Position numbers and translations under genes: made by a program. The notes under the pieces were generated by a model that was not told where the DNA came from, did not search any database, and saw nothing but the letters and a program-made list of their open reading frames with translations. Positions 8,988 to 19,115 of a DNA stretch of 55,831 bases are shown one piece after another (position 1 is the stretch's first letter; every line of letters starts with the position of its first letter). Location: positions 1-55,831 of the forward strand of contig JAQGDQ010002420.1 in the NCBI GenBank assembly GCA_030141605.1, in the 5' to 3' direction. The stretch comes from Tubiluchus corallicola (taxonomy: Eukaryota > Priapulida > Priapulimorpha > Priapulimorphida > Tubiluchidae).

Positions 8988-9767
8988 TTATCTGATCTGT
9001 CTGGAACCGTTCTTCGTGGCAACTATGAGTTTTACACCACTGCCTATCATTTTATCCAACAGCCGCTTTGGGGGTTCTTTATCCGTGATTACGGTATCCA
9101 TATCTTCTATATTTGCCAACGCAACGTTGGCTTTTGTGTTGTACATTTCACTCTTCAACAACAGGAGTTTGTGCCTTGACATACTCATCATCTTTTGTGC
9201 CACATCCACTTCACCTCTATTGTAGTCTAGTATTATGCCATCTTCACCGATAGCACCTCCGGAAAAAACCACATAGTCCGCCACAAAAGAACCTACATAC
9301 CTGATAGCTTCATACCCCGTTATGCCGGAATTGGATGTATTAACCCTGCCAGGGACCACCGTGATCCCAACATTCTCCTTCATAGATAACATGCTTGCCA
9401 CATTCAGACTGTTGGTAACAACCTCGTAGCACTTATCGACCCTTGACGCAAAAGCCTCAACAGTGGTGCCTATAGTGACAAAGATCATAGAGTGTTCCGG
9501 GATGCAGTTTAGTGCGGCCTCTGCAATCCATTGCTTCTCCATGGCTTGCAATGCATATCTTGTCTGAAAATTGACATTCTTGACACTAGACAGCGCCAAC
9601 ACCCCGCCATGATACTTCGTCACAAGATTTTGGTTCACCATCTCCGCAATATCTCGCCTGATGGTCTGAGCACTCACCTTAAACTCTTCCGAAAGCCACT
9701 CCACACCGCAATAACCGTGCTTCTGTACTATTTCAAGTATTTCTTTATGTCTAGCATTCTTGTACAT
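8988..9767 (-). CDS. DeoR/GlpR-family transcriptional regulator
   Basis: 259 residues. Residues 1-60 form the winged helix of the family (KEILEIVQKHG, VSAQTIRRDI, KYHGGV) and the rest is the DeoR C-terminal sensor domain of the ISOCOT fold (FVTIGTTVEAFA), which binds a phosphorylated sugar. It lies between the two operons it probably represses. A weak TTAGGA site sits close to ATG. Its own promoter fits at 9777-9805. The effector is probably an intermediate of the pathway encoded around it. Confidence 0.92.
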   Translation of the reverse strand: MYKNARHKEILEIVQKHGYCGVEWLSEEFKVSAQTIRRDIAEMVNQNLVTKYHGGVLALSSVKNVNFQTRYALQAMEKQWIAEAALNCIPEHSMIFVTIGTTVEAFASRVDKCYEVVTNSLNVASMLSMKENVGITVVPGRVNTSNSGITGYEAIRYVGSFVADYVVFSGGAIGEDGIILDYNRGEVDVAQKMMSMSRHKLLLLKSEMYNTKANVALANIEDMDTVITDKEPPKRLLDKMIGSGVKLIVATKNGSRQIR

Positions 9768-9776
9768 ATCCTAAAT

Positions 9777-9805
9777 ACTATACCTATTCCTTTCGCAAAT
9801 ATCAA
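9777..9805 (-). promoter_or_regulatory. Promoter of the DeoR-family regulator
   Basis: Minus strand TTGATA (9805-9800), 17-base spacer, TATAGT (9782-9777), ending ten bases before the start codon, which implies a very short leader. Fewer than 30 bases separate it from the divergent promoter. Confidence 0.6.
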
Positions 9806-9832
9806 CAATTTACAACAAAAATAATCATAAAC

Positions 9833-9861
9833 TTGACATAAAATGTAATATTATGTACAAA
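9833..9861 (+). promoter_or_regulatory. Promoter and operator of the reductase-epimerase-transaldolase operon
   Basis: TTGACA (9833-9838), 17-base spacer, TACAAA (9856-9861). The spacer holds AAATGTAATATT (9841-9852), and the wider stretch is an inverted repeat ACATAA...TTATGT (9836-9856). The same 12-mer lies in the spacer of the GH31 promoter. Confidence 0.7.
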
Positions 9862-10030
9862 GATAGCATGTTGTGAATTATATTTTTACAATGGCAGCGA
9901 TAATTTGCTCCGTGTAATCCACAGAAATACCGGAAGCAGTGCCATCTGAGTTGTCTATGCACAAGGCTGCATAGCTACTGTGAGCATTTTTTCTCACTCG
10001 TATGCTCGCTGCTAGAAATATCTAGGAGGA
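9862..10030 (+). promoter_or_regulatory. Leader with hairpins, one overlapping the ribosome site
   Basis: Between promoter and ATG 10037 are about 170 untranslated bases. Two structures are visible: GTGAG/CTCAC around CATTTTTT, flanked by GCATA/TATGC (about 9970-10004), and CTAGAAATATCTAG (10012-10025), whose right arm runs into the AGGAGGA ribosome site. The second could mask translation start. I recognise no known riboswitch. Confidence 0.4.
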
Positions 10031-10036
10031 TATTGT

Positions 10037-10927
10037 ATGAAGACAGGTTTTGTAGGTCTTGGAATAATGGGTTATCCCATGGTTATGAACCTTATTAATG
10101 GCGGTATTGATGTAAAAGTGTTTGATATAGATAAGGAAAAATTAAATAGCATTGTAAAAAATGGTGGAAAAGAGGCAAAAAGCCCGAAAGATGCCGCCAG
10201 CGATGTGGATATTGTAATCACTATGTTGCCAAATGGAGCCATCGTCAGGGATGCGGTGTTTGGTTCTGACGGCATTGCTAAAGGGTTGAAGCCTGACACT
10301 CTTTTTATCGACATGTCAACTGTTCACCCTTTGGAATCGGATGCTTTGCGCAAGGATCTAAATGCACTGGGCTTTCAGATGATGGACGCACCTGTGGGCA
10401 GAACTTCTGAACACGCAATTCAGGGAACTCTCTTAATACTTGCGGGGGGCACATCAGAACAGATAAAGAAAGCACAGCCCCTGTTTGACCTCATGGGGAG
10501 CGATACCGTCAACATGGGCGGAGAAGGAAAAGGGATAAGGATAAAGATCATCAACAATCTGATGAGCATCGCCCTAAACGGCTTATCTGCGGAAGTAATG
10601 GCGCTGTCTGAAAAGCTCGGATTGAAGTTTGACGATGTTATGTCCGTTTTTTCTGGAACTCCTGCGGGGAAAGGACACTTTACTACCACATGGCCCCAGA
10701 GGGTATTGAAGGATGATTTATCGCCTCTGTTTATGTTGGGGCTTGCACACAAAGACCTTGGGATTGCAATAGATGTTGGAGCAAAGCTGAATGTACCGCT
10801 ACCCATGTCAGCTTCTGCTCTCCAGGCGTACTCTACTGCCATGGCAAACGGCAGAGGGACTGAAGATTGGAGCGCAATGTTTGAAGATGCTAAAGTGAAT
10901 TGTGGATTAAAGCCCAAAAAGGGTTGA
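10037..10927 (+). CDS. 3-hydroxyisobutyrate dehydrogenase-family reductase (tartronate semialdehyde reductase type)
   Basis: 296 residues. The N-terminal Rossmann domain opens with GFVGLGIMGYPM, then VTMLPNG; the substrate loop MDAPVGR and the catalytic Lys region GKGIRIKIINN follow the beta-hydroxyacid dehydrogenase pattern. It would reduce a short aldehyde acid such as tartronate semialdehyde or oxidise the reverse, with NAD(P). First gene of the divergent operon, AGGAGGA eight bases upstream. Which beta-hydroxyacid it uses cannot be read from sequence. Confidence 0.88.
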   Translation: MKTGFVGLGIMGYPMVMNLINGGIDVKVFDIDKEKLNSIVKNGGKEAKSPKDAASDVDIVITMLPNGAIVRDAVFGSDGIAKGLKPDTLFIDMSTVHPLESDALRKDLNALGFQMMDAPVGRTSEHAIQGTLLILAGGTSEQIKKAQPLFDLMGSDTVNMGGEGKGIRIKIINNLMSIALNGLSAEVMALSEKLGLKFDDVMSVFSGTPAGKGHFTTTWPQRVLKDDLSPLFMLGLAHKDLGIAIDVGAKLNVPLPMSASALQAYSTAMANGRGTEDWSAMFEDAKVNCGLKPKKG

Positions 10928-10961
10928 CGTATTTTAATGGCAAGATCTACGGAGTTGCAAG

Positions 10962-12032
10962 ATGGGAAATTCGATAAAGGTGCACAAACGCAAAGATTGT
11001 GAAGACATTCATGAGATAAATCTTTTCTTACAGGGGATCGATATTTCTGTGCTCAACTACGGTTGCACGCTCAACAAACTACTTACCCTTGACCGGAACG
11101 GACACTTTGGGGATATTGTGCTGGGTTTTGACGATCCTTATCGGTATACGGAAGCTCACCCTTTTTTCGGATCTATAGCTGGCAGATTTGCAAACAGGAT
11201 TAAGAACGGAACATTCTATCTCGAAGGCAAGAAATACACCTTAGCTACAAACGAAATATCGACAGGAAGTCACCTCCATGGAGGTGTCAGGGGATTCGAT
11301 AAATATCGTTGGGATTACGATGTTTCGAGCGGCAAAGACTGTGAAGAGGTAATTTTCTACAGGCAGTCTGAAGACGGTGAGGAAGGCTACCCCGGGAAAC
11401 TACTTATAACCCACACAATAAGAATAACATCGAGCAATGAATTATTCTTCATATTTGAGGCGGAAGCCGAAGAGACCACCATATGCAACTTGGTCAATCA
11501 TAGCTATTACAATCTATCCGGTGGGTCTTCCGGCAACGTATTCAACCACAACATAGAGGTGTACGGAGATAATTATCAAAGAGTGGATTCCTCTTGCATT
11601 CCCAACGGAGAACTCGGATTTACCAAAGATATATTCAAAAATAGCGGCAATATTGGCGAAGCCATCGCTACCCATTATGACCCAAGCTTGGGTGTCCCTG
11701 GGGCTATAGACTACAACTTTATCTTAAACTCGGAAAGCGAGCACGGCTTAAGAAGAGCTGCACTGGTATCTGAGCCCTCTTCAGGAAGAATAATGGAAGT
11801 CAGCACAAACTTGGAGGGTGTACAGATTTATAACGGTTTTAAACTCGGGATAAAGAGGTGGATCGGAAAAGGCGGCACCACATATTCTTCATTTGGTGGC
11901 TTGTGCCTTGAAACGCAGCATTTTCCAAACTGTATCAATACCGAAGATGATGCACACCAATGCATCATAGACAAGGGCGAAAGGGCGAAGTATATCACCA
12001 GACACAAGTTTCTTTGCGATATTGGTGCTTAA
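10962..12032 (+). CDS. galM: Aldose 1-epimerase (mutarotase)
   Basis: 356 residues, normal for GalM, which interconverts alpha and beta anomers of aldoses. Family blocks are SIAGRFANRI, the catalytic His in VNHSYYNLSG and the catalytic Glu near CLETQHFPN. GGAG precedes ATG. It lies 34 bases behind the reductase gene in the same operon and would process sugars released by the GH31 and GH116 enzymes. Confidence 0.93.
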   Translation: MGNSIKVHKRKDCEDIHEINLFLQGIDISVLNYGCTLNKLLTLDRNGHFGDIVLGFDDPYRYTEAHPFFGSIAGRFANRIKNGTFYLEGKKYTLATNEISTGSHLHGGVRGFDKYRWDYDVSSGKDCEEVIFYRQSEDGEEGYPGKLLITHTIRITSSNELFFIFEAEAEETTICNLVNHSYYNLSGGSSGNVFNHNIEVYGDNYQRVDSSCIPNGELGFTKDIFKNSGNIGEAIATHYDPSLGVPGAIDYNFILNSESEHGLRRAALVSEPSSGRIMEVSTNLEGVQIYNGFKLGIKRWIGKGGTTYSSFGGLCLETQHFPNCINTEDDAHQCIIDKGERAKYITRHKFLCDIGA

Positions 12033-12072
12033 AGGATGCTTTGGCCAACTTTTTTAATGAGAGGCGTAGTCA

Positions 12073-12856
12073 ATGTTAGATGAAATATCCATTTTGACTG
12101 TATTTGCATTGTGCATAATTATAATGTTTGGTGGATTTGTTCAAGGTCTTACGGGCTTTGGATTGGCTTTGGTGAGTGTCCCCCTACTGTCTTTAGTTGT
12201 GGATGCCAAGATGGCGATCCCCCTGGCGGGCATATACGGTTGGCTTGTTACACTACCTATTGTTTACAAGATGAGGGGGTCGGTCGTATACCCTATCGGC
12301 ATTGCTATGTTTGTCTGTTCTATTCCCGGAGCATGGTTGGGGGTTGATCTGCTTATCATACTGCCGGAATGGGCAATTTTAGCCGCTATGGGCTCAGTGC
12401 TGATATTTGTCAGCCTATATTCTATACTCAAACACGGCACCAGCGGCGTTACGTTCAAAAACAGAATGTCAGAATACGGTTTTGGCGGCGCAGCCGGTTT
12501 CTTAGGGGGCGTGCTCGGAAGTGCTGTTGGAGAACCGGGACCACCCGTAATCGCTTATACATCTTTTCAGAAATGGACTGGAGATCAGATAAAGTCCACC
12601 TTGGCATTTTACTTCATGCTGCAGATGATGATAACTTTGAGCGCATATTACTATAAAGGGATATTCACAAGTGAAGTCACTTGTGGGTCGTGCCGCATAC
12701 ATGATGCCGACATTTATCATAGGCGCATGCGCAGGCATGTGGAGCTACGCGCATATGAAGAAAAACAACATCAATTTTCATAAAATAGTCCACATTTTAC
12801 TAATATTTATAAGCATAGGCATACTTTTTAAATCATACTCAAAGTTTGCGGCTTAA
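12073..12856 (+). pseudogene. TauE/SafE-family permease, one frameshift
   Basis: Membrane protein of the sulfite exporter/TauE family, about 260 residues when joined. The N-terminal block GGFVQGLTGFGLALVSVPLL is typical. The frame breaks near 12665-12675; the remaining C-terminal two helices (SLVGRAAYMMPTFIIGACAG onward) continue in another frame to 12856. One added base would restore a full-length protein. GAGAGG lies before ATG. Substrate unknown; in this operon an organic acid by-product is a reasonable guess. Confidence 0.8.
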
Positions 12857-12881
12857 TTTTTTTTAAAGGGAGAAATTGACC

Positions 12882-13836
12882 ATGGATAAGCTTAGTGCAT
12901 TAAAACAACACACAGTAGTAGTCGCAGATACCGGCGACTTTGAATTAATAGCAAAATACAGCCCAGAAGACGGAACAACAAACCCTACATTGATCTACAA
13001 CGCTTCGCAATTGCCCCAATATGCTCACCTTGTGGAGAAAGCTGTCAGCATAGGAAAGAAGAGCTCCCTTTCGGGAGAAAAGCTCCTGGACTACGTCAAT
13101 GACAGGCTTGCAATACTTTTTGGTCTTGAGATATTGAATATCGTGCCGGGAAGGGTCTCAACAGAAGTTGATGCCACCCTGTCTTTCAATAGAGACGGCA
13201 CCATTGACAAGGCAAAGCAGATTATAGACCTATACAAAGAGGCAGGCGTGGATAAAGAAAGGGTGTTGATAAAGATAGCAGCCACATGGGAAGGTATAAA
13301 AGCTGCTGAACAGTTGCAGAAGGAAGGCATAGACTGCAATCTCACATTGATTTTTCACAAAATACAAGCTGTCGCGTGCGCTCAAGCTGGCGCATATCTC
13401 ATATCCCCCTTCGTAAATAGGGTTCTCAATTATTTTGAAAACTTGGGGCAGACGTTTGATGATCCCGCAAAACACCCCGGCGTGGTCTATGTGAAGGAGA
13501 TACACAACTACTATAAGAAGTTTGATCACAAAACCATAGTCATGGCAGCCTCTTTGAGGAAAGTTACAGAAGTGTCAGAGCTTGCCGGTCTTGACAGGAT
13601 GACCATACCTGTTCCTTGGAAGAGCTGCAGAATACTGAAGGCAATATGGACAGGTCATTGAGTGTTGCAGCGGCAAGGCGTCGGATGAAGAGAAGATTGA
13701 CGCTAATGAAAATAGATTCCGCTGGGATATAAATTCATGTCCTATGACATGCGACAAGCTAAGTGATGGTATAAGACTATTTGCCAAGGATTTAAGCGCT
13801 CTAAAGGGCTTCATGGCAAAGAAACTCGAGATGTAG
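12882..13836 (+). pseudogene. tal: Transaldolase (TalB-like), two frameshifts near the 3' end
   Basis: Transaldolase moves a dihydroxyacetone unit between sugar phosphates in the pentose phosphate pathway. The sequence follows the TalB class: VVADTGDFE, TTNPTLI and the Schiff-base Lys in VLIKIAATWEG. After LDRMTIP the frame breaks near 13612-13616 and again near 13675-13682; the last part (NRFRWDINSC, DKLSDGIRLFAKD) matches the normal C-terminus to 13836. ATG at 12882 resembles the usual start MDKLSALK; TTG at 12876 is the alternative. It links pentoses from the locus to central metabolism. Confidence 0.88.
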
Positions 13837-13850
13837 GGGTTGATATAGAG

Positions 13851-15187
13851 ATGAATAAACCAAGAATTGTGTTGTTTGCCTTAGGCAGACCTTTATTTGA
13901 TGTTGAATTTGCGGAAGCACAGGTTCGCAAAGCGTTGGAAAATTTGCAAAACTTACCCATCGAGATCGTCCAAAAAGAGGGAATTTTATTTGACGAAGCA
14001 GAAGTCGATATCGCCATCAACGAGATGGAGGACAGAGACAACATCGATGCAGTCCTCATATTGCAAGCGACATTTTCGGATGCCAGCATAACGAAGAAGA
14101 TAGCGAGCATGATCGATGCTCCGATAATACTCTGGTCATTCCCGGAACCAAGACTTGAGGACGATTGAAGACCAACAGTTTTTGCGGCGTAAATCTGGCC
14201 TGTCACGTGCTGAGCAGAGAAGGAAAAAAATACTTCTTTGTCCACGGAGATGGCAGTGACAGCTCCATACCACCGGAAATTAATGGAATAGTCAGAGGGT
14301 CTTATTCCGTCAAAAAGGTAAAAGGCGGAAAGATTTTAGCTGTGGGCGATTTTCCTGGAGGGTTTGACAGTTGTGACTATAGCGCCGAAGAGCTGGCAGA
14401 AATATTTAATATCGAGATAGTCCCCAGGGATATTGGGGGATTTTTGTCCGACGTTGCGAAGGTGCCGAATGATGACGCGAGTAGGTTTTTTAATAAAATC
14501 AAGCCCATGTACGAAAACTTGGAAGAGCACGATTTTGAAACAACTCTAAAAACTTTGAAGGTATATCTTCATACAAAGCAGATGGTGGAAAGGGAAGGTT
14601 TTTTGGGTATTGCCATGAGGTGTTGGCCGGAATTCTTCACAGAATTTGGGGCGTCAGCCTGTGGAGCTTATTCATTTTTGGGGGAAGATCTCATTCCAGC
14701 AGGTTGTGAAAGGGATGTTTTTGGAGTTCTTACGAGTCTGACCTTGCAAAATATAGGAAATGACAAGGTATTTAATACAGACATCGTGGAGGTCTCATAC
14801 ACTGACGATTCTGCAGTCTTGTGGCACTGCGGCCAAGCTCCCATATCCATGGCAAAAGAGGATAAGATAAGGGCAACACTTCACAGCAACAGGAAAAAAC
14901 CACTACTAAACGAATTCACCCTAAAGCCGGGCTACATCACCATAGCAAGGCTAAGCAGAGGAAATAACAGGTTGAAAATGATCTTAACGGGAGGCGAGAT
15001 ACTTGACCGCCCATTGCCATTCTCTGGGACCTCTGGAGTTGTGAGATTTGATAAACCGTGCAAGACGACGATAGAGTTTCTCCTGAATGAGGGGTTAGAA
15101 CATCACGTGTCGATAGTGTATGGAGATCACAAAAATGGTGTGAAAACATTTGCAAAGCTGATGGACATAGATTTGCTGGAGATATAG
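13851..15187 (+). pseudogene. L-fucose/L-arabinose isomerase-like protein, one frameshift
   Basis: The two parts 13851-14168 and 14165-15187 together give about 445 residues of the FucI/AraA fold: an N-terminal Rossmann-like domain (VDAVLILQATFSD-type block) and a C-terminal domain with GAYSFLGEDLIP and VLWHCGQAP, typical of the short isomerase-like family. At 14162-14166 GATTGAAG needs one more T to continue as DLKTN; alternatively TTG at 14165 restarts translation. It should convert an aldose to a ketose or act on a sugar phosphate; substrate unknown. Last gene of the operon. Confidence 0.78.
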
Positions 15188-15243
15188 CCCTTTTGCTTCT
15201 CCATTTACAGTTTTTGGGGAATGTCTTTGAAAAATATCTGGAA

Positions 15244-15289
15244 TAGTCCGCAAAGATTGTAGGCTTGTTTATACATGTCTTGCGGACTA
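15244..15289. repeat. Inverted repeat behind the sugar operon
   Basis: TAGTCCGCAAAGA (15244-15256) pairs with TCTTGCGGACTA (15278-15289) with one bulged base and a 21-base loop. No T-run follows, so it is not a plain Rho-independent terminator. It may protect the 3' end of the operon message or be a DNA-binding site. Confidence 0.5.
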
Positions 15290-15336
15290 CGCCCCCGGTT
15301 TGACATCGGTGCTGGGTCGTTCGTTCTTTTTTTTGA

Positions 15337-15366
15337 TTGTGTAATGCTTATGAATTGATATATAAT
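15337..15366 (+). promoter_or_regulatory. Promoter of the TPR-mutS region
   Basis: A consensus TATAAT lies at 15361-15366 with TTGTGT 18 bases upstream (15337-15342). The -35 is weak. It lies about 60 bases before the TPR gene start. Confidence 0.5.
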
Positions 15367-15428
15367 CTTAGACTGGTGGTCTGTCCTTCAATGGTCTTTC
15401 GGATAAATAAATATGCGTAGGTGATGTT

Positions 15429-16475
15429 ATGTTTTTTTCACGAGGCAAAAAAGATAAAACCTCAGGCAATGCCAGCAAAGTTTTCAAGAGCTTTAACTAC
15501 TTTCTTCACGACGATACGACAGCTGCTGTGAGAGAATTAAAGGACATTGCGGCAAACAGCAGCAGTGAGCATCTGGATACATACCTAACCCTCGGAACTA
15601 TTCTGCGAAAAAAAGGGGACTTTCTCAGGGCCATACAGATACATGAAAGTTTGCTGAGCAGAAATACGGCGAATAGAGATGAGATCACCCCGGTTATAGA
15701 AGAGCTTATCGCTTCCTACGTCAGCGTTGGAAGTGCACAAAAGGCGATACACTACATACACATGCTCGCACATGAGCACAATACCGAGAAATACCTAAAG
15801 TTGTTGGCTTCCCTCCACATGCAACAGGAAGATTTTGATCATGCCACAAAATATCTTGGGAAACTATACAAACAGAATGAAGCAAAGTACGGCAAAATCT
15901 TGAGTTATTGTTACGTATTAAAAGCGATGAAGAATGAACACACGATACAAAAAGACCTCTATGCGGCGTTAAAGTATTATCCGAACAACCATAAGGGGCT
16001 ATTCCTCCTTGCAGAGGAATATCAGAAGACAGGAAAGAAGAGCAAACTGTTCCAGACACTGGAAACTATACTGAAAAATGAGCTCGTATATTCTGCGTCC
16101 GATATGGATTACATCTACGAGATGTACACTATTCACAATAAACAGGATGAACTTTACCAGCTTGTCAGCGAACTAAATTCAAAAGAGGAGGTCAAAAATC
16201 CTTTTTACGCCGTATGGCTGGCAGAATATTACAATGAAAAAAATACAGAGGAGAGCCGTGTCAAAAGCCTGTCCACACTAAAAGATTTCATAACCCATAA
16301 AAAAGTATCGACCATTGTGGCAAAAAAATATGGGGAACTTTCCATGGACGATGTTTTGGTCAAATATGCGGAGAAAAAAGCTCCTTATATCTGTGCAAAG
16401 TGTGGCGCAACATACGCTCTGTACGCTTTTCAGTGCGCAAGTTGTAAAGACTATGAGGTCATAGCTCCACATTAA
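15429..16475 (+). CDS. LapB/YciM-like TPR protein with C-terminal zinc ribbon
   Basis: 348 residues. Residues about 20-300 are helical repeats of TPR type (LTLGTILRKKGDFLRAIQIH is very like the LapB repeat). The end carries CAKCGATY...CASC, a rubredoxin-like four-Cys metal site as in LapB, which controls LPS synthesis through FtsH and LpxC. Unlike E. coli LapB the protein starts MFFSRGKKDK and shows no N-terminal membrane anchor, so it is probably soluble. TAGGTGA precedes ATG. It lies upstream of mutS on the same strand. Confidence 0.78.
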   Translation: MFFSRGKKDKTSGNASKVFKSFNYFLHDDTTAAVRELKDIAANSSSEHLDTYLTLGTILRKKGDFLRAIQIHESLLSRNTANRDEITPVIEELIASYVSVGSAQKAIHYIHMLAHEHNTEKYLKLLASLHMQQEDFDHATKYLGKLYKQNEAKYGKILSYCYVLKAMKNEHTIQKDLYAALKYYPNNHKGLFLLAEEYQKTGKKSKLFQTLETILKNELVYSASDMDYIYEMYTIHNKQDELYQLVSELNSKEEVKNPFYAVWLAEYYNEKNTEESRVKSLSTLKDFITHKKVSTIVAKKYGELSMDDVLVKYAEKKAPYICAKCGATYALYAFQCASCKDYEVIAPH

Positions 16476-16563
16476 GTCTGTTTTGTGATCAGGCTTGAGT
16501 GTAGCCAAGAACGGTTCAGCCTATAACGGGCTCAGTCAATAAAGTTGGGATTTTGAGAGGTAA

Positions 16564-19115
16564 GTGTTGAAAAAAATCACCCCTATGATGCAACAATTTT
16601 TTGACATAAAGAAAGATTATCCTGACAGCATACTCTTCTTTCGCATGGGGGATTTTTATGAAATGTTTGGTGATGACGCCGTTATTGCATCCAAAATCTT
16701 GAATATTGCCCTCACCAGCCGCAATAAATCAAATGACACGGAACCGATGTGCGGCATACCGTACCACTCCTACAAATCATACCTCATTAAACTGTTGAAA
16801 GAGGGACAAAAAGTTGCCATATGCGAACAGCTGGAAAACCCAGCTGATGCCAAGGGGCTGGTAAAAAGGGGCGTCACGAGGGTCGTCACACCCTCTACTG
16901 CCATTGAGGAGGAGTTTGGCGATACGACAGAGAACAACTTCTTGATGTCTGCATATCACGATAACGGCACATTTTACATATGCTGCGCCGATGCATCCAC
17001 AGGAGACATCTATCTTCAGGAAGCAAAAGGCATTGACAAACTACAAAATATTGCAGAGCAGCTGCACATAAAGGAAGCCGCCTCCAACATAAATCTGGAC
17101 TTCTTCCCGAGCTCCATGTTGCGTATAATTAAAACCCAAGCGATCAACACGGCGTTAAGGGTTGTCTTAAATAGACTGCAAAGTACATCCATAAGGTCTC
17201 TGGGCATAGATAACGAAGGATATGTACATGCTCTTTTTCAAGTGTTTGAATACCTTGATGAAATAATGCTTGATGCGGAGTTTAAGCGCCCTGTGCTTAT
17301 CAATCCTACGGATCGCCTCGTCATAGACAGCGTTGCTGCCAGCAAATTAGAGCTTGTGACAAATAGTGACTTAGGCACCAACAACACTCTGTTTTCTGTG
17401 TTAAATTTTTGTAAAACGGGCATGGGGAGCAGACTTCTAAGGCGAAATATCCTCTACCCCCTACAGGATGCAAAAAAGATCAACAAACGATTGGATATAG
17501 TAGAAGCCCTGATAAGACACAAGAACGTGCTGCCGGAAATATCTAACATTTTGAAGAATATCCACGATATAGACAGAATTTTTGTCAGGATCAATACCAA
17601 TCGCAGCAACCCGAGGGATTTAGTTTGGCTCAAAAATTCCTTGCACAGCCTGCCTATGTTGCAGAAAATACTTGTGAATCTGGAAGAAGGGCTCCTGTCG
17701 GAGCTCACCACAAAATTTTCCAAAAGTTCACAGATTTACGAGCTTCTGGAGCAAAGCATATGCGACGAACCATCCTTAAATTTGAAGGAAGGCAATATCG
17801 TAAAGCTGGGTTATAACGCCACCGTGGATGAGCTGCGCGACATAAAGGATAATAGCCATAAAATCCTAAAGGAGATGGAGACGGACGAAAGAGAGAGCAG
17901 TGGAATAAATAACTTGCGCATAAACTACAACAAGGTGTTCGGCTACTATATAGAGGTCTCAAAGTCGAACCTTTCCAAGGTTCCGAAACATTATGAGCGG
18001 AAACAAACCTGGTAAATAACGAACGTTTCGTAACAGAAAAGTTGAAAGAGCTGGAGAGTAAAATTTTAGATGCCGAAGAGAGGCTCTATGGTGTAGAGTA
18101 CGAAATTTTTTGCAAGGTGCGGGAAGAGTTGCTCACCTTTGGCTCTCTGATCAGAGAGCTTTCTGAAAAGACGGCAGAAATAGATTTCTTTGTATCCTTG
18201 GCAAACGCGGCGTTGAAGTATAGGTACGTCCGCCCCATCGTTGATGATGATAACAAAATAAGCATCATGAAGGGACGACATCCGGTTGTAGAACACTCTG
18301 TCGAGGGGGATTTCGTATCGAATGATATCTATATGGATACGGAAGATGCTAGGCTTTTGGTTATCACAGGGCCGAACATGTCCGGCAAAAGCACATACAT
18401 ACGGATGACGGCGACGCTGGTTGTTATGAGTCATATCGGTTCGTACATTCCGGCAGATTATGCTAAAATAGGAGTTGTGGATAGGGTTTTTGCAAGGATA
18501 GGGGCTGGAGATAATCTATCCAGAGGAGAATCCACATTCATGGTTGAGATGGTTGAGGTGGCAAATATCCTGAATAATGCCACAAAAAAATCTCTGCTCA
18601 TAATGGACGAAATAGGACGGGGTACCTCTACTTATGATGGAATATCCATAGCTTTTGCGGTGTCTGAATACGTCTTGTGCAGCTTAAAGTCCAAGACTAT
18701 GTTGGCAACTCACTACCATGAGCTGACGGATCTCGTGACGGGTATTCACGGAGCTAAAAATTTGACGATCCAAGTAAAGGAGCACAACGGCAGCATAGCA
18801 TTCACAAGAAAGATAACCGAAGGAAGTGCCGATAAAAGTTATGGTATATACGTCGCCCAGCTTGCGGGGTTGCCAAAAGAGATTATAGAGAGAGCAAACG
18901 AGATATTGCATCATTTAGAATTAAATAACAGTAACAATGCCCAAAATACCAGAGTGGTGCCAAAAGAGAGAATAGTGGAACATGTACTCGTGTTTGAAGA
19001 TAGTGAAGCTGTGGAAAAGCTGAAAAACCTGGATATCAACAGCCTAACCCCCATTGAAGCGCTAAATGTTTTAAGCGAGCTAAAAGTTGTAGCAGAGAAG
19101 GAATGTGCGTCATGA
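16564..19115 (+). pseudogene. mutS: DNA mismatch repair protein MutS, one frameshift
   Basis: MutS binds mismatches and small loops and starts repair. GTG at 16564 follows GAGAGG. The mismatch-contact motif GDFYEMFGDDA lies near residue 35, and the ATPase domain has GPNMSGKST (Walker A), LLIMDEIGRGTSTYDG (Walker B) and ATHYHEL. The frame breaks at 18008-18010: AAACAAACCTGGTAAAT gives a stop where one more C would give QTLVNNERF, and the rest runs to 19115. Joined length is about 850 residues, normal for MutS. If the break is real the strain lacks MutS and would be a mutator. Confidence 0.93.

Noticed and set aside
16476-16563. tRNA or small RNA before mutS
   Set aside because: No cloverleaf or conserved T-loop motif could be drawn.
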